Below, piece by piece: positions 1 through 12,100 of a stretch of DNA of 64,000 nt. The notes below the pieces were generated by a model. The model made no database searches. It saw only the letters and a program-made list of their open reading frames with translations, and had not been told where the DNA came from. A program made the position numbers and the translations under genes. The stretch is from Nageia nagi (lineage: Eukaryota; Pinophyta): contig JBITNC010000001.1 in assembly GCA_050084985.1 (NCBI GenBank), positions 66,774,001 to 66,838,000 on the forward strand, given 5' to 3'. Position 1 is the stretch's first letter; each line of letters starts with the position of its first letter.

Positions 1-1535
1 TTGTGATACAGTAGGGGTGTGATTCGAGAGATGAAGAGTGGACTCAAGATGCAAAAGTTTGTGATCCAATATGGGAAAGTGTGCAGTACCCCACACAAAA
101 AGTTGTGTTGGGACAGATAAAGGTATATCTACAAAAAACAATAACGCAAGATAAGAAAAATCACAAGATGTGGAAGAACACAAAAATGCCAAGTCAATCA
201 TTTATAATGTTCTTCCACTAACACTTCTCATAAAGGAAGGTGCAAAAGATTTGCTGAATATTTACATGCAAACATGATGTTTCCAAGCTATTACATGTAA
301 GTTTTACACACGATGTATCCACCAAGAGGGGTTTGAGTAACTTAATACAGTGAGGTTAAAGTTTTTCAGTGTATATAGCTTTTTAACAACTCTATTCAAT
401 CTCATGAGACATCCTGTATGACATTTATTCTTTACCTTGCCCTTCCCTGTCCTCTGATGATAAAATTTATTTGTATACAGTAGTGGATGATGGAAAAATC
501 CAGGCATTATTGAATCTGCCGACAAGTTTATAATGGCACCCTCTTATATATTTTACTAGTAACACCTTATATATATCTTGTTTTTGGCATTTAATATAAT
601 GTATGCAATGCACATAGATCAACCATTAACTATTAAATAGTTTTTAAAAATTGTCTATGAAGTATATGGACATCTTAGGATATTTTATTTGTCAGTGATT
701 CTTGTTAAACGGATTTTCTGTCAAGTAGATCCGAGACAGCCACAATCAAACCTCCTATACTCGAATAGAGATTTCTTCCAGTTTACAAGGACAGCCCTTG
801 TTAAGAAATTAAAGAAAACGGAAATTGCTTATGTTTGTCTGCATAGTTTGTTAGGAAAAAATCTCCAATCTAAAGAATGAAACAAAGGAAACCATCTATT
901 ACAAAATTCTTGTACTGCAAAGCCTATACGAGTTTAAGAATTAAGACGAAGCTTTCAAAACCCTTGATCAAGAATGATGCAATATTAAAGCTTTAGAGTT
1001 GAATGATGCAATGCTAAATCTCTACTACAACATTGATCAAGAAAAGTAAAAAATTGAATAAATCTGTTACCATATATGTCTGTGTAATAAACACAATGAC
1101 ACAGGTACACAATCCTTCAACAAGACAAATAGATGGTAAAACTGGTAGCTTGTATTAGTTCTCTGAATGTAAGTTGCAGCAATTCCTTGTTCCAAAAATT
1201 CTTTCCTATAGTAGCAATTTTTTCTAGGAGTTGTGATTTGTGACGGTTACACTTTCTTGAAGTTGAAGGTAACTACCTTTCACAATGGACTTTTTTGTTA
1301 AGTATTATAATATGTTCATACATGTACAAATCTCACATGGTTAGTTATGTTTCTTTGAAAAAGTTATTTGATATGATTTTCGGCTGGAAAAACTTTCTTC
1401 ACTTCGAAATTCATGAGTTCAGTATCTAGTCATTGACTTCTTAAGGGGAAATTGTGCTTGAGACGTAGGCTCTAGAAGTGTATTTATTTTCTGTGTTCTT
1501 TAGAGTGATGGCAAAAACCAGTTTTAACTTTGGCA

Positions 1536-1748
1536 TCAATCAGGCTTAACTTTAGACTTTCTCTGGAGTAGAACCCTTAAGCTTGCAAAATTGAACGAAG
1601 GCATATCCTCATCGCCTCCGTCCCTTGATCTTGTTGAATTATCTTCACCTAGGGTTTTTGAAAACGGAATACCTTCTTTAAGAAAACTCTCAATTTCCTC
1701 TTCAGTTAAACTTTCAAATGTTTGTCTCAAATTATTTGTTTCTCTTAT
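1536..1748 (-). other. Unrecognised short open frame, possible exon
   Basis: This minus-strand open stretch of about 65-70 codons has protein-like composition. It contains an acidic segment (TEEEIESFLKEG) and ends in a basic segment (RVLLQRKSKVKPD) before a stop. A possible AG splice acceptor lies just upstream on the minus strand near 1749. No family is recognised and no start codon or partner exon was found. It could be a chance open frame or an exon of an unseen gene. Confidence 0.2.
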
Positions 1749-2101
1749 TAGTTAAAATAAATGTATGTTTTATGATTTATCAGCATGAGCATGATTTCAT
1801 TGTGTTGGCTTAAATAAATCTATGTTTTATGAGTATGATTTCAAGGTTTTGGATCAAGTAAAACAGATAAAATTCAAGTACTTCGTTTTGAGGTTATTAA
1901 GTGTGAGTTGTATTATCTTTCTTGGTTGTAGCTACAATTTTTAACATGAGGTGAGGAGAGACAAATTACTTGTTGTTGCATTGAGTGGAGCATGCATTTT
2001 CCATACGTTGTTTTACTGAACAAGGCAATGTAGAGTCATGAAATCATTGTTTAATAATACGACTATGTGAAGATGAAAACACTTTGAAGTTTTCTGTCAC
2101 A

Positions 2102-2251
2102 ATGACAGAACCTGCAACTTGTAATGAACTGAATTTTCGCTGTCAGAACAATGGAGATTATGTACTAGCTTTTCGTCCCATTTGGTCACGAAAGCAGTAC
2201 AAGGAGTTGCCTCGCATCACAGTGCAACTCATGTCAATGCTTGATGATTAA
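2102..2251 (+). other. Unrecognised 49-codon open frame
   Basis: An ATG-initiated frame of 49 codons contains the stretch FRPIWSRKQYKELPRITVQL. Its amino-acid mix looks more protein-like than the surrounding DNA. It lies 0.85 kb upstream of the first recognised TLC exon but does not resemble the N-terminal part of that family. No ribosome-context or splice evidence fixes it. It may be a uORF, a terminal exon of another gene, or chance. Confidence 0.18.
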
Positions 2252-3105
2252 TGAGTGAAAAACTTTCTATTTGTAGACTTTTCTGCATTAAATGTGTATC
2301 GTTTAATAAGTGGTTGATGTAAGCATGTTTCTACCCTTCAATTTTTTTTGATAGATTTTGAGTTGTTTTGATGTGAATGAATATCGTTGCTGCAGCAAAA
2401 GAGAAAAGAATGAGCATTATGTTTACTTTTCATTGTGGTGGCAAAAAATGAACTTTGTGAGGTCGTCTACGAGTATCAAGATGAGTTGTTGCTAACCAGG
2501 CTTGACAATATCGGATCAACAAGTAAAGAGAACAACAATATACTTATATTCTGTTGTGATGGTGAGAGAACATAAACTTTTGACTAGACGCAGAAAAAGA
2601 ATCACAATTGTTGAAAGGGAATCACTGTCGTAGTGAAAGATAGATCAATGAATTATATGTTTCCTTTTGGTTGCTATTGCTCAAGGACCGATAACAGTTA
2701 ACTTTGTTTTGGAAGATGCTATTGGATGTTTTTGGGGTGACCGGCGCTGAGACAAGATCTAAACATAAATTGTGATTTTTCACAAGTACTTTTTTTTTTT
2801 TAATATTTTTATTCTTTTTGTTGATTTGCAATCAAGTATCTTAAAGTCAAAAAATATGAAGAATTTACTATTAACAGTTCTGATTTCGGATATGCTTTCC
2901 TTAACTCATCTCAATTTCATCAGTTAATGTAAAGCTCCCCTACATTTTTTAATTTTCTCACATTTGAGTTGAAGCAAACGCTACTCGGTTGAGATTGTGA
3001 ATCGTGATTATCTTTATGTGATATGGAGTCTTGTTTTATAATGTCTTCATATTGGCTAGTTTTATTCATAAGATCTATCTAATAAGTTCTATTGTTTATA
3101 TGCAG

Positions 3106-6100
3106 CTACATGCTTTGGCAGTGAGCCTGTCTTATTTCATTTATGATTCAATTTGCTGCTTATTTGATTCCCCTGTCAATATCTCAAACTGCATTCATCA
3201 TTTGGTCAGCATATTGGGCCTTGGAGGTGGTGTTATATATGCAAGAGTATGTTTACTCACCTTCTATGCTGTTTAATTGTCTGAGTCTGATCGTGTTATC
3301 ATAGTGCAAGAGCATGGAGCATTTCCTAAAAATAGGTTATTTGGTAATTGTTGATGGCTGGTGTTCATGAAGAATCAAGTTCTTTTAGTTAGATTTTCAC
3401 ATGGTAAAACTTTGACTATAATTTTCTAAAAGAGAACTCCAATTTAGTTAGAAATATTGCTTACATTGAGTAGGGTTATGTACCAAGTAGAAAGGTGTTG
3501 TGCTCATTGCATGTCCATTAGTGGGAATCATAGTGGTCAAACAGACACCTAGTAAATTGAAATGTTAGTTTTATTTGCCGACTATCAACTGGACAAGGGC
3601 CTAATTCTAACTTCTAAGGTACATGACTGTATTACTTGTGTAAAGTTTCAAAATTCAAATCAGCTACCAGTCTAGTGCAAACAAAAAATCATGATCATCA
3701 TATGGTTGCTCTTCTATTTTAGAATCTACATCACTAACATTATTTTGATATGGAAAAAGTAGTGAGGGGAATGATAAAAGGTATTTCTTGGGATTGTGGC
3801 TGTGTTCATATTGAGTTATTAGCCTTTTCATGGGATAAAAGATGTTGGCGGAAGGTTAGTTTTTTTTTGGAAACTAATTTGGCCCACTGTTTCTGAAGGA
3901 TGAAAAACGTACCTGGATAAGGGGCATTGGTGAAAATTTTCCAGGGAATTCGGTAGTGAAGTGCTTGACATGACCCATTATGACGTACACCCATTCTACG
4001 TAAGAATGCATTTTCCTGCAGATGGAAGAGACATAACAATAGCGTACTTGTTCTTTACCTAATTTTTAAATTCTATGTTCATACTAACATGATTGATGTG
4101 GTTAGGACTCTTGCGGGACTTTCATATATGATGTAGTAGGATATAACATTTCCATGTATGATAAAGAGGTCCCTTCCCTTGCTTGCATTTGGTGAATATG
4201 CTGCTGCTACTTATTGGAATCCTTAAGGTTTAACCTTAAATTTGTCTAACAGGCAAGAGGTCAATAGTCTTCCTTCGCTGATATAATGCATAGACATATC
4301 AAGTTGCAGGGTTTGTAAGATATGAGTTAGTGGACTCCACCATATTAAGGTTGCACAAAATTGAACCTTGATGGAGTGTAGAAAAGGACATGCAGGAGGC
4401 AGGGATTACTTTGGAGATAATACTGAATATTTACTTTTTGTATTTGCAGGCTATTTTAAGAAAGCCTATAATAATATTGTGGTAGCAAGAAGCTGAAGAG
4501 AATGATGGCCAACAAGGCAAACGAAGATCACAAAATTTACAGAGCACCACACCAAAATAATGGAGACAAACTCAAACTGATTGAATTGATCTGATTAATA
4601 ATCCGTAAAAGAACCCTTGCATAAATAGGCAAGGTGTACAAATTACAAGCTGGTGGATCATAACAAGTTGTTAAAACTAGGAAAAAGACAAATGAATAAA
4701 ATACACCTAATATCCTAGTAAATTTAAGTAAAGGAATACCTAAGTAAAAAAAATTCTAATAACCCCCCTTAAGTGAGACTAGGAGGTAAAGTAAGTGGCT
4801 CATCGACATACATGAGTCCCGACAACAAGGCTTGATCATGTATACATGTACAAAATCCATAAACTCTGCTACAACATGATGAAAAAACCACATGGGAAAA
4901 AACCACCTGCTAGTAAAGAAAGAAGAAGTAGAAGGATGGAGAGGAAGATGTCCTCATCAACACCCCCCAAGGACAACTTTTGTCACCCCAAACAAATCAC
5001 ACAACTCAATGTAGCGAGGAGATGTAAAGGGTTTCAGGAAGATGTCAACAAATTGTTGTTGAGTCGGAAGATAATCCAAGGTAAGAACTCCATCTTGAAT
5101 GTGTTGTCGAATGAAGTGCATGTGTACCCCAATATGCTTGGTCTGTTGATACTTAATAGGATTGTGGGAAATATGAATGCACTTTGGTTGTCACACCAAA
5201 GTACAATAGGCTAATATTGGTTAAAACAAAACTTTCCTAACAGATAACGAAACCAAAGAGCCTCTTAACTAGTTGTAACTGCCGCCTTGTACTTTGCCTC
5301 ATTAGATGATAATGCAATAGCTTGTTGCTTCTTGCATGACCAAGAAATAGGAGAAGAACCAAGACAAAAGACATAACCAAAAGTGGAACGCCTGTCATCA
5401 ACATTCTCTTCCCAATCTGAATTACTATATCCCATCAACTCTATGGAACCATGTTCATAGGACAAACCAAAGTGTGTGGTAGCTCTCAGATATTGAAGAA
5501 TACACTTTGTTGCATGTCAATGACTATCATGAGGAGTTTTAGAGAATCGAGAGATCAACCCTACAACATAGGAGATATTAGGACGAGTATGGGTAAGATA
5601 CAAAAGTCTCCTTATTAACTGACGATACAAAGTAGCATCACAAAGTGTCGATATGCAAGAAGTCAATGTAACCTTAGATTGAAATGGCATAGGGGATGGC
5701 TTGCAATCAGCCATTTGAAAGCATTGAAGAAGATCCAGTGTATACTTCTATTGACATAAAAAGACCCGTAAGGCAGTCTATGTGATTTGAAAATCAAGGA
5801 AGTAATGTGATAGTCCCAAATCTGTCATCTCAGATCTCTCTGAAAGAGAATGCTGAATAGTTTGTATATGAGAGGAGGAGCTTCCAATGAGAAGCAAATC
5901 ATCAACATAGTGAACAAGTATGGTAATATCCTCTCCATCTAGCCAAAATGTAGAATGTAGTATTTGAGCGACATCTGATAAAGCCAGTAGATAGAAGGAA
6001 AGAATCCATATTCTCATACCAAGCTTGAGGAGCTTGTTTTAGACCATAGAGAGATTTCTGTAGTCTACAAATAAGAGTTTGAATCCTCAACAAAATCGGC

Positions 6101-9100
6101 AGGCTATGGTCTATATAAATTTCTTCTTGCAAATCTCCATACAAGAAGGCACTCTTCACATCCATATGAAAAATGGACCAACATCGAGATGCAACAAGTG
6201 CAAGTACAACCTGAACATAATTCATCTTTGCGACATGGGCAAAGGTCTCAGTGTAATCAACACCTTCAATTGTGAAAAACTTAACCACCAACCCTTAGGA
6301 AGAGAAACAAGATCCCAAGTATTACTCTTCATCAAAGAAGAATACTCAGCAGCCATAGCATCATCCCACTCTTGTATCCCATGAGCTTGAGAAAAAAGTT
6401 GGGGATCACTTGAAATTGATTGACAAATAAGGCCTGTACTAGTGGAATGAGTATGTCTACAAGGTGGAAGTGACAAAATTAATCCTTTCTGAATTAACTT
6501 CTAATCTACCAAGATCTCAAAAAGGCATTTTCAACACCAATACTATAGCACAAAAACTCAAGCCAATCTCACAAATAACATAAGATATAAAGTGGTTCCT
6601 TCCTCCTTAGGAGTACGTCCACTAACTAAGATCTTTTATTCTCAAGAACCTCTATTACAAAATCTCCTCTCTCTCTCACACTCTAAACCTATAGCAAAAC
6701 TTGCATTACAATTGTGTAACTAAAGAAGGGGAAGGTTTTTCTCTTTTTATTAGAAGAAATCCACTCTATAATTGATGCCTTTTCTATTTTTAATCTTTTA
6801 CCTATTTTTAATCTCATACCTATTTTTAATCCTTCTATTTTTATTCCTTTAATACTTTAAGGTATCTAATGATACTTTAAGTATGACTTTACATTAAGGA
6901 GAAATATTACACAATATTACATTACAAATTCTAACACTCTTTAATATAATATTGGGATAGAGTTTAGAGAGAAGAAGAAAGATAGTGTAAGAGAGAGTTC
7001 TCCTCCAAAGAGATACAAGTGGAGATGTCACAATACAATCATTAACCAACCACAACTGGTTTCACTGTAAGTGTAGTCAATCAACACTAAGTTGACATAT
7101 GAGCCTCCATGAGCTTGCCCACATGAAGTGAGTAACCTGCACTTTCAAGATGAAACCTACAAGCTACAAGTAGCTCATAAACAAGATCAATTAGATGCAT
7201 CATATAACATTCATATCAATCATAAGATAAATGAACTAAGTAATGCCATCCATAAATTGATCAATAATGCACTATAAGTCATCACAAAGATGCCAAGCCA
7301 ATACTTATAGTCATGTGCTGTATATAAAACATATGTTGATCAATAACAGAAAATATATATGCATATGGGTTACTCACATATGGATAACCAAATAGTGCCA
7401 ACAAACACATACTGATTCCTCACATAGTGATAACAAAAAACAAAATGTACCATGAGCTCTTTACACAAAGTGAACTTACCATGAAGGTGTACATTTAGAT
7501 CAACACTATACAACAAAAATAGCCTTCCAGGGATGAAGTTGTCATTACAAATATGAATTCAACTTTCACTCCCCCTTGAAGACAACCTCACTACCATAAG
7601 AAACTTTCAAAGTGTGCACAACAAAGTTTCTAAAGCGCTAGTGAATAAATCAGGCGAGACAAAGTCAGATGAATAGAGCTGCAGTTGTTGCATCAAGAAT
7701 TTTCTTCTTGATATAATGTGCTTGGATTTGTGGTACACTATAAGTCATCACTAAGATGCCAAGCCCATACTTATAGTCACCAAATAGAGGAATGTATAAA
7801 CAAAGTATACAAAAAAAAAAGTTCACAACTTTATTAAGAAGAAATAAATTACAATGGATTCAACAAGAATTCAACATTTACTCTCTTTTTGAAGGCAACT
7901 TCACCAACCCAATAGACTCCCTAAGCTTACAGAACTGAGCTTTAGGAAAGGGCTTGGTGAACAAATCAACAAAGTTTAGGATTGATGGACAATACTGCAA
8001 GTGTAGACCATCCAGAACATTCTCTCTGATGAAGTGGGCTTGGGTTTCTACATGATTTGTTCTCTGATGGAAAATAAGATTCTTTGCTAAAGCAATAGTT
8101 GATTGATTATCTAAAGAATTTGAGATGGATGAACTTGCTCATACCTATTTCTTTCAAAAGATGCCTCAACCAAATGGTTTCCTGGGCTGCAACTGACATT
8201 GCACGGTATTCAGCCTTAGTGGTTGAAAGCCTAAGAGATAGCACCTGAACCAATGTCAAACATATAAGCAAAGGTTGATTTTATGTCATCTCTATCTCCC
8301 TCATAGTCAGAATTTGAGAATCCTGAGAGAACAAACGAGGGCAACTTGTCATACTTGAGAGCAAGATCCTTAGTGCCAGCAACATACCTCAAAATTTGCT
8401 TAACAACATTGAAGTGCTCAACATACGGTTTTTGCACAAAGCAAAGCCATCACATTCACGGCAAAGGTAGTATTTGGCTTGGAGATAGTCAAATAAAGAA
8501 GACTACCAATTAGCTGTCTGTAAGCCGTAGCATCTATCAACTGAGAGTTGAAACTAAGAGACAGTGATTCTAGGAGAGATTGGGAATGCTAGCAAGCTTG
8601 CACTCCATTCCAAATTTTTGCAAGATATCTAAGATATACTTGGATTGACTAAGATAAGTACAATTTTCGTATTGGTACACTTGCATACCAAGGTAGTAGT
8701 GCAATAAATCAAGATTAGTCATTTCAAAAGTTGCTTTAAGTTTGGATATGCAGTTTTGTATGAGGACCATATTATTCCCTGTAATCAACAGATCATCCAC
8801 ATAGAGAAGAATCAAGATCAAGTCTTGTTCTTGGTTGAGCACATAAAGATCTGTGTCAAAGAAACATTTAGAAAATCCAATGTCCTCAAAGTATTTTGAA
8901 ATCTTTTTGTACCAGGCTCTAGGTGCTTGCTTAAGTCCATACAAAGACTTCTTTAACTTGCACATAAAAGATTCTTTGCCTTCAACAACAAACCCTTCTA
9001 GTTGGTTCATTGAGAAAGGCACTCTTGACATCAAGTTGTAAAACTTTCCATCCTTGAGCTGTTGAAAGAGCAAGGATTACCCTGATAGTAGGCATATTTG

Positions 9101-12100
9101 CCACTGGAGCAAAAGTTTTCTCATAATGAACTCCATATTTTTGAGTGAAACCCTTAGCTACTAACCTTGCTTTGTATTTCTCAATCTCTCCAATTGAATT
9201 GTATTTGACCTTGTAAATCCATTTGTTACCAATCACATTTCGTTAATTAGGATAAGGAACCAAATCCCAAGTTTGATTCTTCATTAGAGTTCATACTCCA
9301 CATTCATTGCATTCATCCAGCACTTGTGTTTTGAAGCTTTTTTGTAGGATGAGGGCTCATTCTTGCTATCAATTTTGACAAATAAGGATTTATTAATGGT
9401 CATAGTCCTTGTTATTCTTTGTGTTGGAGAGTTTTGTTCTTTAGGTGACAAATCCACATTGACATCCATCTAGTTAGGAGCAACAGAAGAATCATCACCC
9501 TCATCAAGGTTCTACAAGAAGCAGATTCTTCAGGTACTTCATTGAACTTTACATCTCTTGACACAAAAGACTGCACGAGAGGAAGGTTGGTATAGCTTGT
9601 AGCCTTTATGCTGATTGTTTGTAGCCCACAAAGATACACTTTTCGGATCTCTTATCCAGCTTCTTCCCTTTCTCAGGAAACAACAAAGGCATAAACATCA
9701 CAACCAAAGACCCTAAAGTGAGAGATGTTAGGTTTCTTTCCTGTCTATGTCTCATATGTAGTTTTACCTTCAACTGCTTTGTAGGACATTTATGTAAGAT
9801 AAGATTGCAGTATTTACATCTTCACTCCATAAGAAACTAGGAAGATCTTCCAACATACATCTTGCCATTTCTTGAATGGTTCTATTCTTCCTCTCGGCTA
9901 CACCATTCTGTTGAAGAGTGTAAGGGATAGTAAATTGCTTCTTGATTTCATAGTTGGTACAAAAATAATTGAATTCATTGCTATTATACTCACCCCATTA
10001 TTAGATTTAATATCTTGATTTTGAATCCAGAGTGATTTTCTACCAAGGCTTTGAAATCTTTGAATCTATCAAAGTTTGATCCTTGTACTCTAGAAGATAA
10101 CCAAATGTCATCCTACTAAAGTCATCAATAAAGGTCAAGCCTTAAGATACTCCCTCAAACGACTTAGTTGGAAATAGACCCATCAATTCTGTATGCACAA
10201 AATGAAGAAGCTGAGTTGCTCTAGTTGCCTTATCTTTGGAAACTTTTGCCTATTCATTTTACCTATAATGCACTTCTCACAAAGACAATTGTAGGTGATA
10301 TTATAGGCAAACCTTCACAAGTTCATGATATTTCATAACTTGAATGTTTTTATGGTTTAGGTGGCCTAATCGATGGTGCCAAAGATTGTCTCTAAAACAA
10401 GCATTAGTTGCAATGCACATCGTTGTTGGAGATTGATCCACAATGTAAAGGTCATCTTTCATTGAACCTTTCACCAAAGTGGCAAGACCTTTTTTCATGT
10501 ACCAAGAGTGTGAGTTAAACTCAAAGGAGTAACCCTTCCTTGCAACCTGAATTACGGAAAGGAGATTCATAGTGAGTTTAGGCAAAAGCATATTCTCAAG
10601 AATCTTCCATTGTATCAACACACTCCCAATACTTTGAACTTCAAGGACTGAACTATCACCTATCACAATTGCATCTTTTCTATACTTATAAAAGTTTTTA
10701 AACTTATCCTTTTCAAAACACGTGATTAGTGCATCCAGAATCAACAATCTAATCATTTGACAAAGTGCAAGACTTGAAGTAAAAGGTAGCAACATAAGCA
10801 TAATTCTTGTTCTTCTAATTATTAGATTTGTTTGATTTTCCAGATCTTTTTTCACCTTGCCCTTTCTGTTTCTTGAAGCAATCAGCTTCTATATGACCAT
10901 AGATGTTACAAAAATTACAATTTTTATCAAATTTGGTTTTGGTTTTCTTTGAATTATCATGATCATAATTCTTCTTGTTCCCACCTTTCTTGAAGTTTTT
11001 ATTAGGAGCATTAGAACCCTTGTTTTGGTTATGGTTCTTCTTTTTGAAGTGAGGCTTCATTAGACCAAGTGCCACAAATGGTTCCTTAGGAGTGGTGATC
11101 AACATTTTATTGTTAAGCATTTTCTCATGTCTCAAGAGAAGCCTTGGCAGATTTTCAAAAAAAACACTTTTTTTTCATCAAGCCTGGTTTCAATAACAAT
11201 CACAAATTGACTAAATTTAGCAGAGAGGCTTTGAAGGATGATGAAAATCAAAAACTCATCGTTGATCCAATTGCAACCACACCCCACAAGCTAGGTCTTA
11301 AGGCAATAACCTTATTTTGATATATAGCCACAATTTCATTTTTCTCTTGACTTGATTGAAGCAACTTCTGAAGAATGGTGAACCTTCTAAAAAAGTTTGT
11401 GCCAAGGTAGATACTCTTTATTTTATCCAAGCTTCCTTTGCAGTGTTTGAAGAAGATATCATGAGAAGGATCTCATCTGAAACTGCACGAAAGATCATAG
11501 AAGTTGCCAAATCATTCCTAGTATTATAAGCTTCAAGTGCCTTCTCCCTTGATAGAGCAACTTGGTTTTCATTGACAATCATCCAAAGTTTCCGTGCTTG
11601 AAGTTTTGCCTTCATCTTAAGTTCCCAAATACCATAGTTGGAACCGTTTAAGATATGCTTGGATGCAAAAGAGTCTTCCATTGCTACAAAATAGTATGGA
11701 GATAAACAATGTAAGCATACATGTTGAATTTAAAAACATTAATTTTACAAATACATGTTTGAATTAATCAACAAATCAAATGTTTAATTGTAAACAAAAA
11801 TTAAAATCATACATCCAACATCTTTGTCACCAAGTATAACAGAAGAGAGGGAAAAGTTGAGGTTTTTTTTCTTATCTAAAATTAGGCTTTCACTCGAATG
11901 CCCACAAGGAGCCTAGGTCTTACCAATTCTAAATCAGTTCCCTTTAAGCAACAATATACTCTCACAAGGAGAAGTACTAGCTATTTTCCAAGGTTGTGAC
12001 ATATGTTGGATCGGCCAAATTAATTATTTTGATTAAGTTTTCAATTTTCCTTCTAGGTTATTAGGATAATCCTTGAATGGACGGGCAGACATATGGTATC

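Larger units (their letters stand above)
1..3105. other. Non-coding or unresolved 5' region
   Basis: No gene or transposable-element domain is recognised in these 3.1 kb. The stretch is A+T-rich with stops in all frames at short intervals. It may be upstream intron or 5' flank of the TLC gene that follows: the family's N-terminal part (roughly the first 80-100 residues) should lie upstream of 3106, but no convincing exon for it was found here. Two short open stretches are listed separately as weak candidates. An open frame at 689-880 (+) has no recognised similarity. Confidence 0.5.

Noticed and set aside
3031-3105. Extension of the first TLC exon upstream to 3031
   Set aside because: The open frame runs on, but the family likeness starts exactly after a tgcag acceptor at 3101-3105.
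4846-5214. 122-codon plus-strand frame
   Set aside because: It is antisense to the copia A RNase H C-terminal region, which has clear motifs on the minus strand.
5902-6384. Plus-strand 101-codon frame at 6079-6384
   Set aside because: It is antisense to the copia A RT, which has a recognisable LKQAP motif in the same stretch.
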